From NCBI RefSeq assembly GCF_001006305.1, contig NZ_LBHJ01000012.1:780231-844230 (forward strand): a stretch of DNA of 64,000 nt, read 5' to 3'. Shown here one piece after another: positions 35,278 to 44,496 of this stretch. Below the pieces are notes generated by a model, which was given only the letters and a program-made list of their open reading frames with translations, did not search any database and had not been told where the DNA came from. Both the position numbers and the translations under genes were made by a program. The number at the start of each line of letters is the position of its first letter. Within the stretch, counting starts at the first letter, position 1. Source of the stretch: Silvibacterium bohemicum (GTDB taxonomy: Bacteria; Acidobacteriota; Terriglobia; Terriglobales; Acidobacteriaceae).

Positions 35278-36207
35278 TCAACTCAGAAGCATCGTCCGGT
35301 ACATCGAATCGCGCTGTGCAGGTTTGAAGCCGGCGTCGCGAATGATGCGGCGCAGCTCTTCCTCGGTTGTAGCTTTTGCCGGATTCTCATCCGGAATTGC
35401 TGCTCCTACATCGTTCGCGCCGAAGCGGAGACCCATCTGCAGGACTTTGAGTCCCTGCGCGGCCCACGTCGCCTGCACATTGTCGATGCTGTCGAGGGAG
35501 AGCCGGGAAATGGCAAGGACCTTCAGGTATTCGACCGCAGTTGCCTCTTCCATGCTTCGGCCCGCAAGCGCAGCGCTGCGGGGGACGAAGGCGGTAAAGC
35601 CACCAGTCTCTTCCTGAAGGCTGCGAATTTGATCGAGGAAGTCCACGCGCTGCTCCAGCGACTCACCGGCGCCGAAGGCCATTACAGCGCTGGTCGCCAT
35701 GCCCAGTTGATGCGCGGTGCGATGGACCTGCAGCCAGTTTTCGACGCTGCATTGCGAAGCGGTGTTTTCGTCTGTTTGAAGATCGGCACCCTCGCCGGAG
35801 ATCGAATCGAGTCCGGCGTCGCGCAGACGGGTGAGGGTTTGTTGAATCGAGAAATGGCTGGATTCCGCGAGAGTCAGGATCGCTGGCGCAGGGAAGCCGC
35901 GAAGCCAGATTTTGGCGTAGCGCTGCTTGATCGCGCGAACCACGCTCTCCAGGTCGTCGATCTTCGGGCCAGGCTGCAGATTCCCGAGCAGATGCACCCC
36001 TACCCCGCCGCTCTCCAGGGTCTCGTCGATCTTCTTAAAAACCGCATCCAGGCCGCCAGCGGAGGGATACGGAACGCTGCGATCGAGCATGTAGGTGACC
36101 ACGCCTTCAGGATGCAGCCGACGCCGTACCGCGTCCGCTTCCATGCCCAGGCCGATCAGGTCGTCGGAGCGGAAGAGATCCAGAGCCTGTTTGCGTGTGA
36201 TTGCCAT
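35278..36207 (-). CDS. MqnC/MqnE-like radical SAM family protein lacking the Cys motif
   Basis: A 309-residue protein matching futalosine-pathway radical SAM enzymes over most of its length. Family-like segments are KQALDLFRSDDLIGLGMEAD, VTYMLDRSVPY, LESVVRAIKQRY, LTRLRDAGLDSISGEGADL, WLQVHRTAHQLGMATSAVMAFGAGESLEQRVDFL and QEETGGFTAFVP, close to cyclic dehypoxanthine futalosine synthase. In active members the NYTN..CX3CX2C segment follows the DRN motif. Here DRSVPYPSAGGLDAV runs straight into the next helix, so the cluster-binding cysteines are missing (no CX3CX2C anywhere). The frame is open and the deletion is in frame. It is probably not a working radical SAM enzyme; it may be a scaffold or a decaying paralogue. 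It is upstream of the VapBC-like pair on the same strand. Confidence 0.8.
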   Translation of the reverse strand: MAITRKQALDLFRSDDLIGLGMEADAVRRRLHPEGVVTYMLDRSVPYPSAGGLDAVFKKIDETLESGGVGVHLLGNLQPGPKIDDLESVVRAIKQRYAKIWLRGFPAPAILTLAESSHFSIQQTLTRLRDAGLDSISGEGADLQTDENTASQCSVENWLQVHRTAHQLGMATSAVMAFGAGESLEQRVDFLDQIRSLQEETGGFTAFVPRSAALAGRSMEEATAVEYLKVLAISRLSLDSIDNVQATWAAQGLKVLQMGLRFGANDVGAAIPDENPAKATTEEELRRIIRDAGFKPAQRDSMYRTMLLS

Positions 36208-36659
36208 CTTTTAATCTTAAAAGATGTTGAAGTTGGAGACCACCTCCTGCCTCAGTAGCTACCCATTGCCCATCTCTGATCTCGCACATCGCGACGCCAC
36301 GGATCTTTTATCGCAAGAACGCTAGGCAAAATTTCACAATTAGATTTGGCTGTCGTATGTGGGGTGGCATCCTCAGCGCGCCGATAGGGCATCCTAGCGG
36401 CCAGACATGGTCTTTACTCGCAATCTACTATCCCGGCAAGGCTCCAGGTCCATCCTCACTACGGGTTTCCAAGGCTGGTTCGCAAAGGCCGGTATCGCGT
36501 CGAACGCGATATTCTCCTGCGGCCGGAGCGCGATACCATAAATTGAGGCAAGCCGGTTCCTATTCCAGCTTCCATTCATCCCAGGTCCCGCCCGGTGAAG
36601 TTTCGGGCAAGCGGTATCGGTGAAGACCGAACTTCGAATTCCCAGGAGTCATCTTTCTC
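36208..36659. other. 452-base intergenic region with an inverted-repeat cluster
   Basis: No gene is supported; an 88-codon frame at 36357-36623 shows no family features. TATCGCG / CGCGATA with a 5-base loop (36493-36511) is followed by another CGCGATACC (36539-36547) that could pair with the upstream GGTATCGCG, giving two alternative hairpins. AGGAG (36642-36646) precedes the next start. Confidence 0.4.
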
Positions 36660-37892
36660 ATGTCATCGCGCAGAAATGCGGTCCTCTTTTTTCCCTCGTT
36701 CTCCGCTTTTCTCTTGGCACTTTTCACATTGCTTGCGTTAGGCCACGCGATTGCAGCGGAGCCCGACTCAGCCTCCGCCAAGGATGCCAAAAAGGCTCCG
36801 CCGGACGTGATTGTCTTCAGCAACGGCGATCAGCTTTCGGGCACCTTTGTGCGCGAAGTCTCAGGAACGGTAACCTTCCACAGCGATATTGTTGGCGACA
36901 TCAACGTGTCTTGGGACAAAATCAAAGAGCTGCGCACGCTGAGCAAGCTGGCAGTTCTGGATAAAAGTGTGACTCCGCAGCGGCACAAGCTGCCTCCGAA
37001 CATACCGCAGGGAACCATCTCTGTTTCTGACGAAATGATCACCGTGCATCCCGATAACGGGGTTCTGATTGAGCCCATTCCGGTCAAGAGCGCGCAGTAC
37101 ATCGTGGACGAAGCCACCATGACCAAGGAGCTGATCGGCCATCCGGGAATACTGGAAGGTTGGAACGGCGCTGCGACAGCAGGCGCGACCATCGTGCAGG
37201 CCACGCAGAAGCAATACACCTTCAACGGAGCTGTAAATCTCGCGCGCGTGGTGCCCACGGTGACCTGGCTCAACCCCACCAGCCGCACCACCATCGATTT
37301 CACTGGATCGTACGGTAAGATCACGCAGCCGGCCTATACGTCGGAGGGTGTTTTCTATCCCGAGACAGATACCAAGAGTGCCATCTACCACGCCGACGCC
37401 GAGCAAGATCAATACTTCTCGCCGCGCGTTTATGCGTTGGGACAGACCGCGTTCGATCACAACTACAGCCAGGGACTCGATCTGCAGCAGATCTATGGCG
37501 GCGGCATTGGCTGGACGATCGTGAAGCAGCCGAAACAGCAGCTCGACATCAAGGCCACAATCCAATACGAGAAGCAGACGTTCATCAATGCCAGCTCGGG
37601 CGTCAATCAGGACCTGATCGGTTCTACCTTTGCCGGTGTATATCTGCTCAAGCTGCCGAAGGGGATTATCTTCAATCAACAAGTCTCCTACATTCCCGCT
37701 TACAACAACTCCACTGCCTATTCGGCGAACGAAACCGATACTCTCATCTTTCCCATGTACAAGAAGCTGAGCTTCACGGTGGGCACGATCGACAGCTACT
37801 TGAACAATCCTCCTCCGGCCGTGCCTCCGACGCTGCGGAACTCGTTCCAGTTCACCTTTGGCGCTACGTACGCTTTCAAATCCACGTACTGA
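36660..37892 (+). CDS. DUF481-like outer-membrane protein
   Basis: A 410-residue exported protein. A long hydrophobic signal segment (about 8-32, ending HAIAAEP) is followed by a soluble region with VIVFSNGDQLSGTFVREVSGTVTFHSDIVGDINVSWDKI, repeated more weakly later (GTISVSDEMITVHP), then an Ala/Gly-rich DUF481-type beta-barrel from about residue 150 (GWNGAATAGATIVQATQKQYTF). It ends SFQFTFGATYAFKSTY with a terminal aromatic residue, as expected for a BAM substrate. DUF481 proteins are outer-membrane barrels of unknown role. No partner gene is evident. Confidence 0.8.
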   Translation: MSSRRNAVLFFPSFSAFLLALFTLLALGHAIAAEPDSASAKDAKKAPPDVIVFSNGDQLSGTFVREVSGTVTFHSDIVGDINVSWDKIKELRTLSKLAVLDKSVTPQRHKLPPNIPQGTISVSDEMITVHPDNGVLIEPIPVKSAQYIVDEATMTKELIGHPGILEGWNGAATAGATIVQATQKQYTFNGAVNLARVVPTVTWLNPTSRTTIDFTGSYGKITQPAYTSEGVFYPETDTKSAIYHADAEQDQYFSPRVYALGQTAFDHNYSQGLDLQQIYGGGIGWTIVKQPKQQLDIKATIQYEKQTFINASSGVNQDLIGSTFAGVYLLKLPKGIIFNQQVSYIPAYNNSTAYSANETDTLIFPMYKKLSFTVGTIDSYLNNPPPAVPPTLRNSFQFTFGATYAFKSTY

Positions 37893-37992
37893 GCGTGGTT
37901 GATCGGTCCCGCGCTTGAAGTTCCAGGCGCGGGACATCCGGCATATCGCTGGACGTGACGTTGCGCGGTAAACTGGGAACAATCGCCCCGCA

Positions 37993-40062
37993 ATGACAAG
38001 TCTCGTCGAGCCAGTTTCCGCTTCACCATCCGATGTGTTGCATCGAACCTTCGGGTTCGCCGGCTTCCGCTCCAATCAGGAGGCGGTCTGCATGGCCGCC
38101 ATCTCCGGGCGCGACGTGCTGCTGGTGATGCCGACCGGATCGGGCAAGTCGCTCTGCTACCAGCTGCCGGCGGTAGTTCGCGGCGGGACGGCGCTGGTGA
38201 TCAGCCCCCTGATCGCGCTCATGGAAGATCAGGCAGCGAAGCTCGCGGCTCTCGGATTGCGTGTGGCGCGCATTCATTCCGGGATGGACCGCGAAACCTC
38301 GCGCGACGCTTGCCGCGAATACCTGGCGGGACGGTTGCAGTTCCTGTTTATCGCGCCGGAGCGGTTGCGGGTGCCTGGCTTCGCCGAGATGCTGGGCAAG
38401 CGCAAGCCGAACCTGATCGCCATCGACGAGGCGCACTGCATCTCGCAATGGGGACATGATTTTCGTCCCGACTACCGGCTCCTGGGGCGATCCCTCTCAC
38501 TCTTGCGACCCGCTCCGGTGATCGCTTTGACCGCGACGGCGACCCCGGTAGTGCAGAACGACATCGCCGAGCAGTTGGAGATGAAATCCGGAGCGCGATT
38601 CATCCACGGATTCCGCCGCGACAACCTGGCCATCGAAGTGGTGGAGGTTTCGAAGCCGCGGCGTGCGCAGTTCTGCGCCGAGCTGCTTTCGCTCAAGGAG
38701 CGGCGTCCGGCGATTATCTATGCCCCCACACGTAAGGAGGCCGAAACCACAGCCGCCGAGCTCGCCGAGTCCTATCCCAGCGCTGCCTATCACGCGGGCC
38801 TCGATGCCCAGGTGCGGGAGCGCGTGCAGCGCGAGTTTCTTTCCGGCCGGCTGGAGGTGGTGGTGGCCACGATCGCCTTCGGCATGGGCATCGACAAGGC
38901 CGACGTCCGGACCGTGATCCACACGGCGCTGCCCGCCAGCGTGGAAGGCTATTACCAGGAGATCGGCCGCGCGGGCCGCGATGGGCTGACCAGCCGGACC
39001 ATCCTGATGCACTCGTTTGCCGACCGCCGGACTCACGATTTTTTCTATCAGCGCGATTATCCGGAGTTAGCCGTGCTTGATCGCATCGTGCGCAAGCTCG
39101 GCAGGGATGCTCGCCCCGCGGATGAGCTGCGCTTCGATCTCGATATGGATGCGGAGGTATTCTCCAAGGCTCTCGAGAAGCTGGAAGCGCATGGCGGCGT
39201 CGTGATCGATTTCGAAGGCACCGTGACGAAGGGTGAGCGCGCCTGGCGCGACCCTTATGCGCGGCAGTGCCAGCACCGGCAGACGCAAATCGAAAAGATG
39301 CTGCGCTTCGCCGAGGGCGGACATTGCCGCATGAGCATGCTGGTCGAACACTTCGGCGACGACGAAGATGCAGGCGAGCGCTGCGGACTATGCGATTTCT
39401 GCGCTCCCGCCGAGGCCATCGCGCAGGTCTTTCGGCCGCTCGATCATCGCGAGGAAGATACTGTTTTCGCCGTGGTGCGCGCGCTGCGGCCGGTTCAGGG
39501 CATGTCAACTGGCAAGCTGCACAAGCAGCTCTTTCCCAATGAGCAAATGGAACGCGACGAGTTTGAAGCATTGCTGGTCGCGATGGCGCGCGGCGGCTAC
39601 GCGTCGTTTGAAGACGCCGAGTTCGAGAAGGACGGCCGCACCATCGCCTATCGCAAAGTCAGCTTGACCGACGCCGGGGAGGAGATCGAGAGCAGCACGC
39701 GGCTGCGGCTATTTCTCCCCGATGCGGGCGCGGAGAGCAGCGCAAAGGGCCGCTCTCGCGGCAAGGGAGCGCGTTCGACGGAAAGAACGCCCGCTGCGAA
39801 AAAGAGTGCTGCGCCCGCCGCTGAAGTCGCATATTCGCCGCAGGAAGCGGAGCTGGATAAAAAGCTGCGCGCGTGGCGGCTCGACGAGGCGAAGAAGAGC
39901 GGCTTCCCGGCATTCCGCATCTTCGGCGACAAGACGCTGCGCGGGATCGTGCTGGAACGGCCGCGCACCCTGGAAGACCTGCTGCGCGTGGATGGAATCG
40001 GCCCGGAAAAGGCGTCACGCTTTGGAGAAAGCATCTGCGCCCTGTGTTCGGTGAGTGAATAG
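37993..40062 (+). CDS. recQ: ATP-dependent DNA helicase RecQ
   Basis: A 689-residue SF2 helicase unwinding DNA 3' to 5' in recombination and fork repair. Motif 0 is FGFAGFRSNQE, Walker A is MPTGSGKS (about 46-53), DEAH box is AIDEAHCISQWGHDFRPDY, motif V/VI are ATIAFGMGIDKADVRTVIH and QEIGRAGRDG. The zinc-binding Cys set is in CRMSMLVEHFGDDEDAGERCGLCDFC (shown here as C..GERCGLCDFC). A winged-helix region and a single HRDC-like domain (about 610-689) follow a basic, Ala/Lys-rich linker. It starts at an ATG 100 bases after the DUF481 gene. The domain set is complete. Confidence 0.94.
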   Translation: MTSLVEPVSASPSDVLHRTFGFAGFRSNQEAVCMAAISGRDVLLVMPTGSGKSLCYQLPAVVRGGTALVISPLIALMEDQAAKLAALGLRVARIHSGMDRETSRDACREYLAGRLQFLFIAPERLRVPGFAEMLGKRKPNLIAIDEAHCISQWGHDFRPDYRLLGRSLSLLRPAPVIALTATATPVVQNDIAEQLEMKSGARFIHGFRRDNLAIEVVEVSKPRRAQFCAELLSLKERRPAIIYAPTRKEAETTAAELAESYPSAAYHAGLDAQVRERVQREFLSGRLEVVVATIAFGMGIDKADVRTVIHTALPASVEGYYQEIGRAGRDGLTSRTILMHSFADRRTHDFFYQRDYPELAVLDRIVRKLGRDARPADELRFDLDMDAEVFSKALEKLEAHGGVVIDFEGTVTKGERAWRDPYARQCQHRQTQIEKMLRFAEGGHCRMSMLVEHFGDDEDAGERCGLCDFCAPAEAIAQVFRPLDHREEDTVFAVVRALRPVQGMSTGKLHKQLFPNEQMERDEFEALLVAMARGGYASFEDAEFEKDGRTIAYRKVSLTDAGEEIESSTRLRLFLPDAGAESSAKGRSRGKGARSTERTPAAKKSAAPAAEVAYSPQEAELDKKLRAWRLDEAKKSGFPAFRIFGDKTLRGIVLERPRTLEDLLRVDGIGPEKASRFGESICALCSVSE

Positions 40063-40107
40063 TCTTTTTATCTCTAGTCTTCCGAGCCATTGATTTCTCG
40101 TAGAGGA

Positions 40108-40344
40108 TTGTCATCCCGACCGAAGTGGAGGGACCTGCAGTTTCTTTTCAGTTCGGCGCCATAGCCGAGCCGGATAAATCCACGACGTACTTCTGCGCAG
40201 TTTTTTATTTTTTAATTCGTTTGATGCGGACACTTATCGTCTCTCCCTTCACGAGGATGCTGTGAAGGATGGAGCACCCGAATGTGTCTTCATCTTCGAG
40301 AGACTGCAGGTCCCTCGGCTCGCGGTGCTCGCTCGGGATGACAA
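40108..40344. repeat. Imperfect inverted-repeat element (MITE-like)
   Basis: A 237-base element with perfect 10-bp ends TTGTCATCCC / GGGATGACAA and a second matching block GGGACCTGCAG / CTGCAGGTCCC just inside. It encodes no protein. No target duplication is clear. It occupies most of the 414-base gap between recQ and the glycosylase gene; the rest shows nothing further. Confidence 0.65.
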
Positions 40345-40476
40345 CTCCAATGTGAGCTAAAGACGATAACTTCCACGCGAGTCCAATTAGGTATCGGGCG
40401 CATAGGGTCTGACTCAGCTATTGCTGGCGCATTCTTGCATCGCGAGAACAGGCCGCTCTCCTTTAAGCTTGCAGGC

Positions 40477-41376
40477 ATGCCGGAGCTGCCGGACATCGCC
40501 GCTTATCTCAGCGCTCTCGAAGCCCGCATCGTCGGGCAGCCTCTGATCCGTATTCGGATTGCCAGTGCCTTTCTGCTCCGCACCGCGCAGCCTCCGGTAG
40601 AAAGTGTCGAAGGTCGCGTGGTGCGCGAGCTGCGCCGCATCGGCAAGCGCATCGCCATCGGCCTCGATGGCGATCTGTGGCTGGTCCTGCACCTCATGAT
40701 CGCCGGCCGTTTGCACTGGCGTGCACCGGAGGCAAAGCTGGCCGGCCGACAGAGCCTGGCTGCCTTCGATTTCCCCAACGGGTCGCTGGTGCTTACCGAA
40801 GCAGGGAGCAAGCGTCGCGCCTCGCTGCACATCCTCAGCGGCGAGGACGGCCTGCATTCGATCGATCCCGGAGGGATCGACGTCTTTGCCGCTGATCTCG
40901 ACGCGTTTCGCGCTGCTCTGACCGCTGAAAATCGAACGCTCAAGCGGGCATTGACCGATCCTCGCGTGCTGAGCGGGATCGGCAACGCGTACTCGGACGA
41001 GATTCTGCATGCCGCGCAGCTTTCGCCGATCACGCAGACGCACAAGCTGAAACCCGAAGAATGGCGGCGGCTCTACGATGCAACGCGGCAGACGCTCACG
41101 CTATGGATCGAGCGATTGGAAGCTGAGGCGAAGGCCGGCTTTCCAGAAAAAGTAACGGCCTTTCGCAAGGATATGGCAGTGCATGGGCGGTACGCCGAGC
41201 CCTGTCCACGATGCGGAGAGAAGATCCAGAGGATTCGCTACGCGGATAATGAAACCAACTATTGCGCCCGCTGTCAGACCGGAGGCAAGGTGCTCGCCGA
41301 CCGCAGCCTGTCCCGGCTGCTGGGCGCCGATTGGCCGCGCACGCTGGACGAACTGGAAGCCCTCAAGCGGCGGTGA
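40477..41376 (+). CDS. Formamidopyrimidine-DNA glycosylase family protein (Fpg/Nei)
   Basis: A 299-residue DNA repair glycosylase/AP lyase. ATG 40477 is chosen because it exposes the catalytic N-terminus PELPDI after Met removal (Pro nucleophile, Glu general acid). Other marks are [11 protein letters not shown], the helix-two-turn-helix [22 protein letters not shown], and a C-terminal zinc finger [13 protein letters not shown]. The protein is probably specific for oxidised bases, but Fpg and Nei cannot be separated here. The frame upstream of 40477 is open but not coding-like. Confidence 0.93.
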   Translation: MPELPDIAAYLSALEARIVGQPLIRIRIASAFLLRTAQPPVESVEGRVVRELRRIGKRIAIGLDGDLWLVLHLMIAGRLHWRAPEAKLAGRQSLAAFDFPNGSLVLTEAGSKRRASLHILSGEDGLHSIDPGGIDVFAADLDAFRAALTAENRTLKRALTDPRVLSGIGNAYSDEILHAAQLSPITQTHKLKPEEWRRLYDATRQTLTLWIERLEAEAKAGFPEKVTAFRKDMAVHGRYAEPCPRCGEKIQRIRYADNETNYCARCQTGGKVLADRSLSRLLGADWPRTLDELEALKRR

Positions 41377-41432
41377 GCCTCAGTGTGAAGACCCACCCAC
41401 AGGAGCTAGTCTTCCGATCACTCACATAGGCG

Positions 41433-42062
41433 TCACTCTCCGTCGATGACGACAGGTTTGAAGGCGTGTATGGCTTCGTCGTACACAAGAACGTTGCCGG
41501 AGCCTATTTCGTAGACCCATCCGGAGATGATCAGCTCCCCGCGCGCGATGGCCCCCGCCACGGACGGGTGCGTCTTGGCATGAGTCATCTGCATGAGTAC
41601 ATTCTGCCTGGTCAGGTTCGTGAGGAAGTCGTCGTGAGTGTCGACTTCGCGGGCGACGCTCATAGCGGCCTCGGCGTTGCGCAGCCAGCGACGCACGGTG
41701 GGCATCCGCTCCAACTGCTCGGGATTGACGAGAGCCTTCATGGCTCCGCAATCGGTGTGGCCGCAGATCACCAGGTGCTGCACCTTCAGGGCGGCAACCG
41801 CGTATTCGAGAACAGCCGAGACGCCGCCTAACATTTCGCCGTAGGTGGGCACCATGTTGCCGATGTTGCGGGTGACGAAGATCTCCCCCGGATCGGACTG
41901 TGTGATCATGCCGGGATCGATGCGCGAATCGGCGCAGGCCACGATCAGGGTGTGCGGCCTCTGCGGCTCGGACTCGGCCTTGATATACGCATCCCTGCGT
42001 TCCGGATAGACCTCGGTGCGGAAGCGCCGAATTCCCTCGATGAGCCGCTGACGAACATCCAT
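41433..42062 (-). CDS. Beta-class carbonic anhydrase
   Basis: A 209-residue zinc enzyme hydrating CO2 to bicarbonate. Zinc ligands are Cys43 (CADSR, with Asp45 and Arg47 as the catalytic dyad), His102 and Cys105 (GHTDCGAMK). ATG 42062 is chosen because GGAGGAG lies 8 bases upstream; longer frames run through the divergent regulator's region. The gene is divergent from the TetR-family gene with 142 bases between the starts. Confidence 0.95.
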   Translation of the reverse strand: MDVRQRLIEGIRRFRTEVYPERRDAYIKAESEPQRPHTLIVACADSRIDPGMITQSDPGEIFVTRNIGNMVPTYGEMLGGVSAVLEYAVAALKVQHLVICGHTDCGAMKALVNPEQLERMPTVRRWLRNAEAAMSVAREVDTHDDFLTNLTRQNVLMQMTHAKTHPSVAGAIARGELIISGWVYEIGSGNVLVYDEAIHAFKPVVIDGE

Positions 42063-42174
42063 GCTTCGTTCTCCTCCGGATATCGTATCGTGGGCTAGTT
42101 CCCGGTAGTTGAGGGATGGGTCGCGCATGGCTGGATCGAAGCGCCGTTTCTCGCACCAGCTCGACGCAGAATCG

Positions 42175-42190
42175 TTGAGCCTATACTCAA
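42175..42190. promoter_or_regulatory. Palindrome TTGAG-N6-CTCAA before the TetR gene
   Basis: Perfect 5-bp arms with a 6-base spacer, with TATACT (42182-42187) overlapping the right arm as a possible -10. It is 14 bases upstream of the proposed TTG start, a plausible self-regulation site. Confidence 0.4.
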
Positions 42191-42204
42191 AAATAGGAGA
42201 TTGC

Positions 42205-42777
42205 TTGGCCAGGCTCAGGAGCGAAGACAAGCGCAATGCGATTCTGCTGGCGGCAACGCAGATATTTGCCGAGCGCGGATTGAGCGCGCCAACTGCGGCC
42301 ATCAGCAACGTGGCGGGGGTAGCGGAGGGAACGCTCTTCACCTACTTCAAGACCAAAGATGATCTCCTGAACGCGCTGTATTGCGAACTCAAGACCAGCC
42401 TCGCTCAGGCCCTGATGTCCGGCTTTCCGCGCCGTTCGAGCGTGCGTCATCGCCTGCAGCATGTGTGGGACCAGTACATTGAATGGGGAATCGCCAACCC
42501 GGCGGAGCAGAGGGCTCTGAAGCAGATTGAAGTCTGGGGCGGCCTGGCCGAGGAATCAAAGAGAGCCGGTTTGGCGCCCTTCGAGGAAATCCAGACGATG
42601 GCAGAAGATGCCGTCGCGCAGCGCGTCATCAAGGATCTGCCCCAGAGCTTTATCGCCGCGACGATAAGCGCGTTGGCGGAGACGGCAATTGATTTCGCGC
42701 GCAACGATCCCGCGAAGGCGGAGCAGTATCGCTCCTCGGGATTCGAGATACTGTGGGCAGGTATTGCTCACCCATAG
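42205..42777 (+). CDS. TetR-family transcription regulator
   Basis: A 190-residue TetR-type regulator. The DNA-binding helix-turn-helix is RNAILLAATQIFAERGLSAPTAAISNVAGVAEGTLFTYFKTKDDLL at the N-terminus; the C-terminal helices form the ligand-binding domain. TTG 42205 is preferred: GGAG lies 5 bases upstream and the protein then begins 7-10 residues before helix 1, as normal. ATG 42127 and TTG 42109 are alternatives without Shine-Dalgarno. It precedes a ring-cleaving dioxygenase and an esterase on the same strand and probably represses them in response to a quinone or phenolic compound (inference). Confidence 0.85.
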   Translation: MARLRSEDKRNAILLAATQIFAERGLSAPTAAISNVAGVAEGTLFTYFKTKDDLLNALYCELKTSLAQALMSGFPRRSSVRHRLQHVWDQYIEWGIANPAEQRALKQIEVWGGLAEESKRAGLAPFEEIQTMAEDAVAQRVIKDLPQSFIAATISALAETAIDFARNDPAKAEQYRSSGFEILWAGIAHP

Positions 42778-42860
42778 GGAGCAAATGCAGAAAACGGCAG
42801 GTCCGCCTGCAGGTGAATCGTTTCTTCAAAAAAAGAATCTTAGTCGTCAAAGGACCGAAT

Positions 42861-43844
42861 ATGCCAAGCCCTATTGTGGGACTTCATCACGTAACTGCCA
42901 TCGCCTCTGACCCTCAACAAAATCTGGATTTCTATACCGAGGTGCTGGGTCTTCGCTTCGTCAAGCGCACCGTCAACTTCGACGACCCCGGTACTTACCA
43001 CTTTTACTTTGGAGACGACGCGGGTTCTCCGGGAACCATCCTCACCTTCTTTCCCTGGCCGCACGCATCGCGTGGTCTGGCCGGCGTGGGCGAGGTAACC
43101 AGAACCGCCTTCAGTGTGCCCTCTTCTTCGCTTGACTACTGGATCCAGCGGCTCAGCGATCAGAAGATCCTGGTGGAGCGAAGCGGCCAGCGCTTCGAAG
43201 AGCAGGTGCTGACCTTCCCCGACCCCGACGGTATGAAGCTTGAGATCGTGGCTCATGCCGACGCGGGTCCGGTGAAAGCTCCGCGCTTCGCCTCGGTTCC
43301 GCCGGAGCATGCGATTCGCGGCTTCTTCGGTGTCACGCTCTATGAGCGCGACGCGACAGCAACCACGGCAATTCTGAACGTGATGGGATTTCATAAGGTC
43401 GACGAACAGGGCAACCGCCTGCGCTTTGCCGCGGAGGGAAATGCACTCGGAAACCACATCGACCTGTACATCGATCCAAGCGCAGCCTACGGCCGTGTAG
43501 GCGCCGGGTCCGTGCATCACATCGCGTTTCGCGCCAAGGACGATACCGCGCAGCAGGAATGGCGGGAGGAGATCGCGAAGCATCTCGATGTCACGCCGGT
43601 GCTCGACCGCACCTATTTCCACTCCATCTATTTCCGCGAACCGGGAGGCGTGCTGTTCGAGTTGGCAACCGATCCGCCCGGATTCGCCTTGGACGAGCCG
43701 ATTGAATCTCTGGGCGAGGAGCTGCGGATTCCAGAGTGGCTGGAGCCCAGGCGTGCGCTGATCGAGAAGCGTCTCACTCCGCTTACGCTGCACAAGGATC
43801 TGCCGCCGTTCGAGGCCAAAACCGAGCAGGGAACAGCGGTATGA
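42861..43844 (+). CDS. Ring-cleaving dioxygenase (vicinal oxygen chelate fold, MhqE/MhqO-like)
   Basis: A 327-residue two-lobed glyoxalase/bleomycin-resistance-fold enzyme. Metal ligand His are in LHHVTAIASDPQQNLDF (first lobe) and VHHIAFRAKD (second lobe), with Glu in GVLFELATDPPGF. It resembles hydroquinone-specific extradiol dioxygenases of the MhqE/MhqO/LinE group. ATG 42861 has AAAGGA 6 bases upstream; longer frames overlap the TetR gene. It overlaps the next gene by 4 bases (ATGA). Quinone or hydroquinone detoxification is a reasonable inference. Confidence 0.88.
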   Translation: MPSPIVGLHHVTAIASDPQQNLDFYTEVLGLRFVKRTVNFDDPGTYHFYFGDDAGSPGTILTFFPWPHASRGLAGVGEVTRTAFSVPSSSLDYWIQRLSDQKILVERSGQRFEEQVLTFPDPDGMKLEIVAHADAGPVKAPRFASVPPEHAIRGFFGVTLYERDATATTAILNVMGFHKVDEQGNRLRFAAEGNALGNHIDLYIDPSAAYGRVGAGSVHHIAFRAKDDTAQQEWREEIAKHLDVTPVLDRTYFHSIYFREPGGVLFELATDPPGFALDEPIESLGEELRIPEWLEPRRALIEKRLTPLTLHKDLPPFEAKTEQGTAV

Positions 43845-44482
43845 CCAGCGATCCTCATCGGGATGGGCCGCTTCAGCACTTTGGAGCGCCCCTCGAAGAA
43901 GCTGCGGGAGCGGTGATTCTGTTGCATGGGCGCGGCGGGTCGGCCGGCGATATTCTGTCGCTGGCCCAGGCGTTCTATCTGCCGAAGCTGGCCTATCTCG
44001 CACCGGAAGCTGCCGGTAATACCTGGTATCCGTACTCGTTTCTCGCGCCCATCGAGCAGAATGAGCCCTGGCTTTCATCAGCCTTGCGGCGGGTGGCGAC
44101 CACGGTGCAGTCGGCGCTCGATGCCGGTATTCCCGCAGAACGCATCGCCATCGGCGGCTTCTCGCAGGGCGCATGCCTGTCTACGGAGTTTGTGGCCCGT
44201 CATCCGCGGCGCTATGCCGGTCTGCTTGCCTTTACCGGCGGGCTCATCGGTCCCCCGGGCAGCGATTTAACCCACACCGGCGATCTGGCTGGCATGCCGG
44301 CCTTCTTCGGCTCTGGCGATCCCGACCCGCACGTTCCCTGGCAGCGCGTGGAGCAGTCGGCATCGGTCTTGCGCGGAATGGGCGCGAAGGCGACGGCACG
44401 GCGCTACGAAGGCCGCCCGCACACCATCACGCCCGAAGAGTTGGACTTCGCCAAGCGGCTAATCGACGAGGCGTTCGCCTAG
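43841..44482 (+). CDS. Phospholipase/carboxylesterase-family hydrolase (MhqD-like)
   Basis: A 213-residue alpha/beta hydrolase. The oxyanion segment is LLHGRGGSAGD, the nucleophile elbow is GGFSQGACLS, the Asp is in GSGDPDPHVP, and the His in YEGRPHTIT completes the triad. In Bacillus subtilis, MhqD and MhqE/MhqO are co-expressed against quinone stress; the same gene pair, here behind a TetR rather than a MarR regulator, suggests an analogous role. ATG 43841 overlaps the dioxygenase stop, so the two are translationally coupled. Confidence 0.88.
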   Translation: MTSDPHRDGPLQHFGAPLEEAAGAVILLHGRGGSAGDILSLAQAFYLPKLAYLAPEAAGNTWYPYSFLAPIEQNEPWLSSALRRVATTVQSALDAGIPAERIAIGGFSQGACLSTEFVARHPRRYAGLLAFTGGLIGPPGSDLTHTGDLAGMPAFFGSGDPDPHVPWQRVEQSASVLRGMGAKATARRYEGRPHTITPEELDFAKRLIDEAFA

Positions 44483-44496
44483 TATCCTCATTCGAG

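Noticed and set aside
36357..36623. 88-codon frame in the gap before the DUF481 gene
   Set aside because: No motif, and it overlaps an inverted-repeat cluster.
44173..44496. N-terminal extension of murB
   Set aside because: It lies in another frame of the esterase gene; ATG 44497 begins at the conserved MurB N-terminus.
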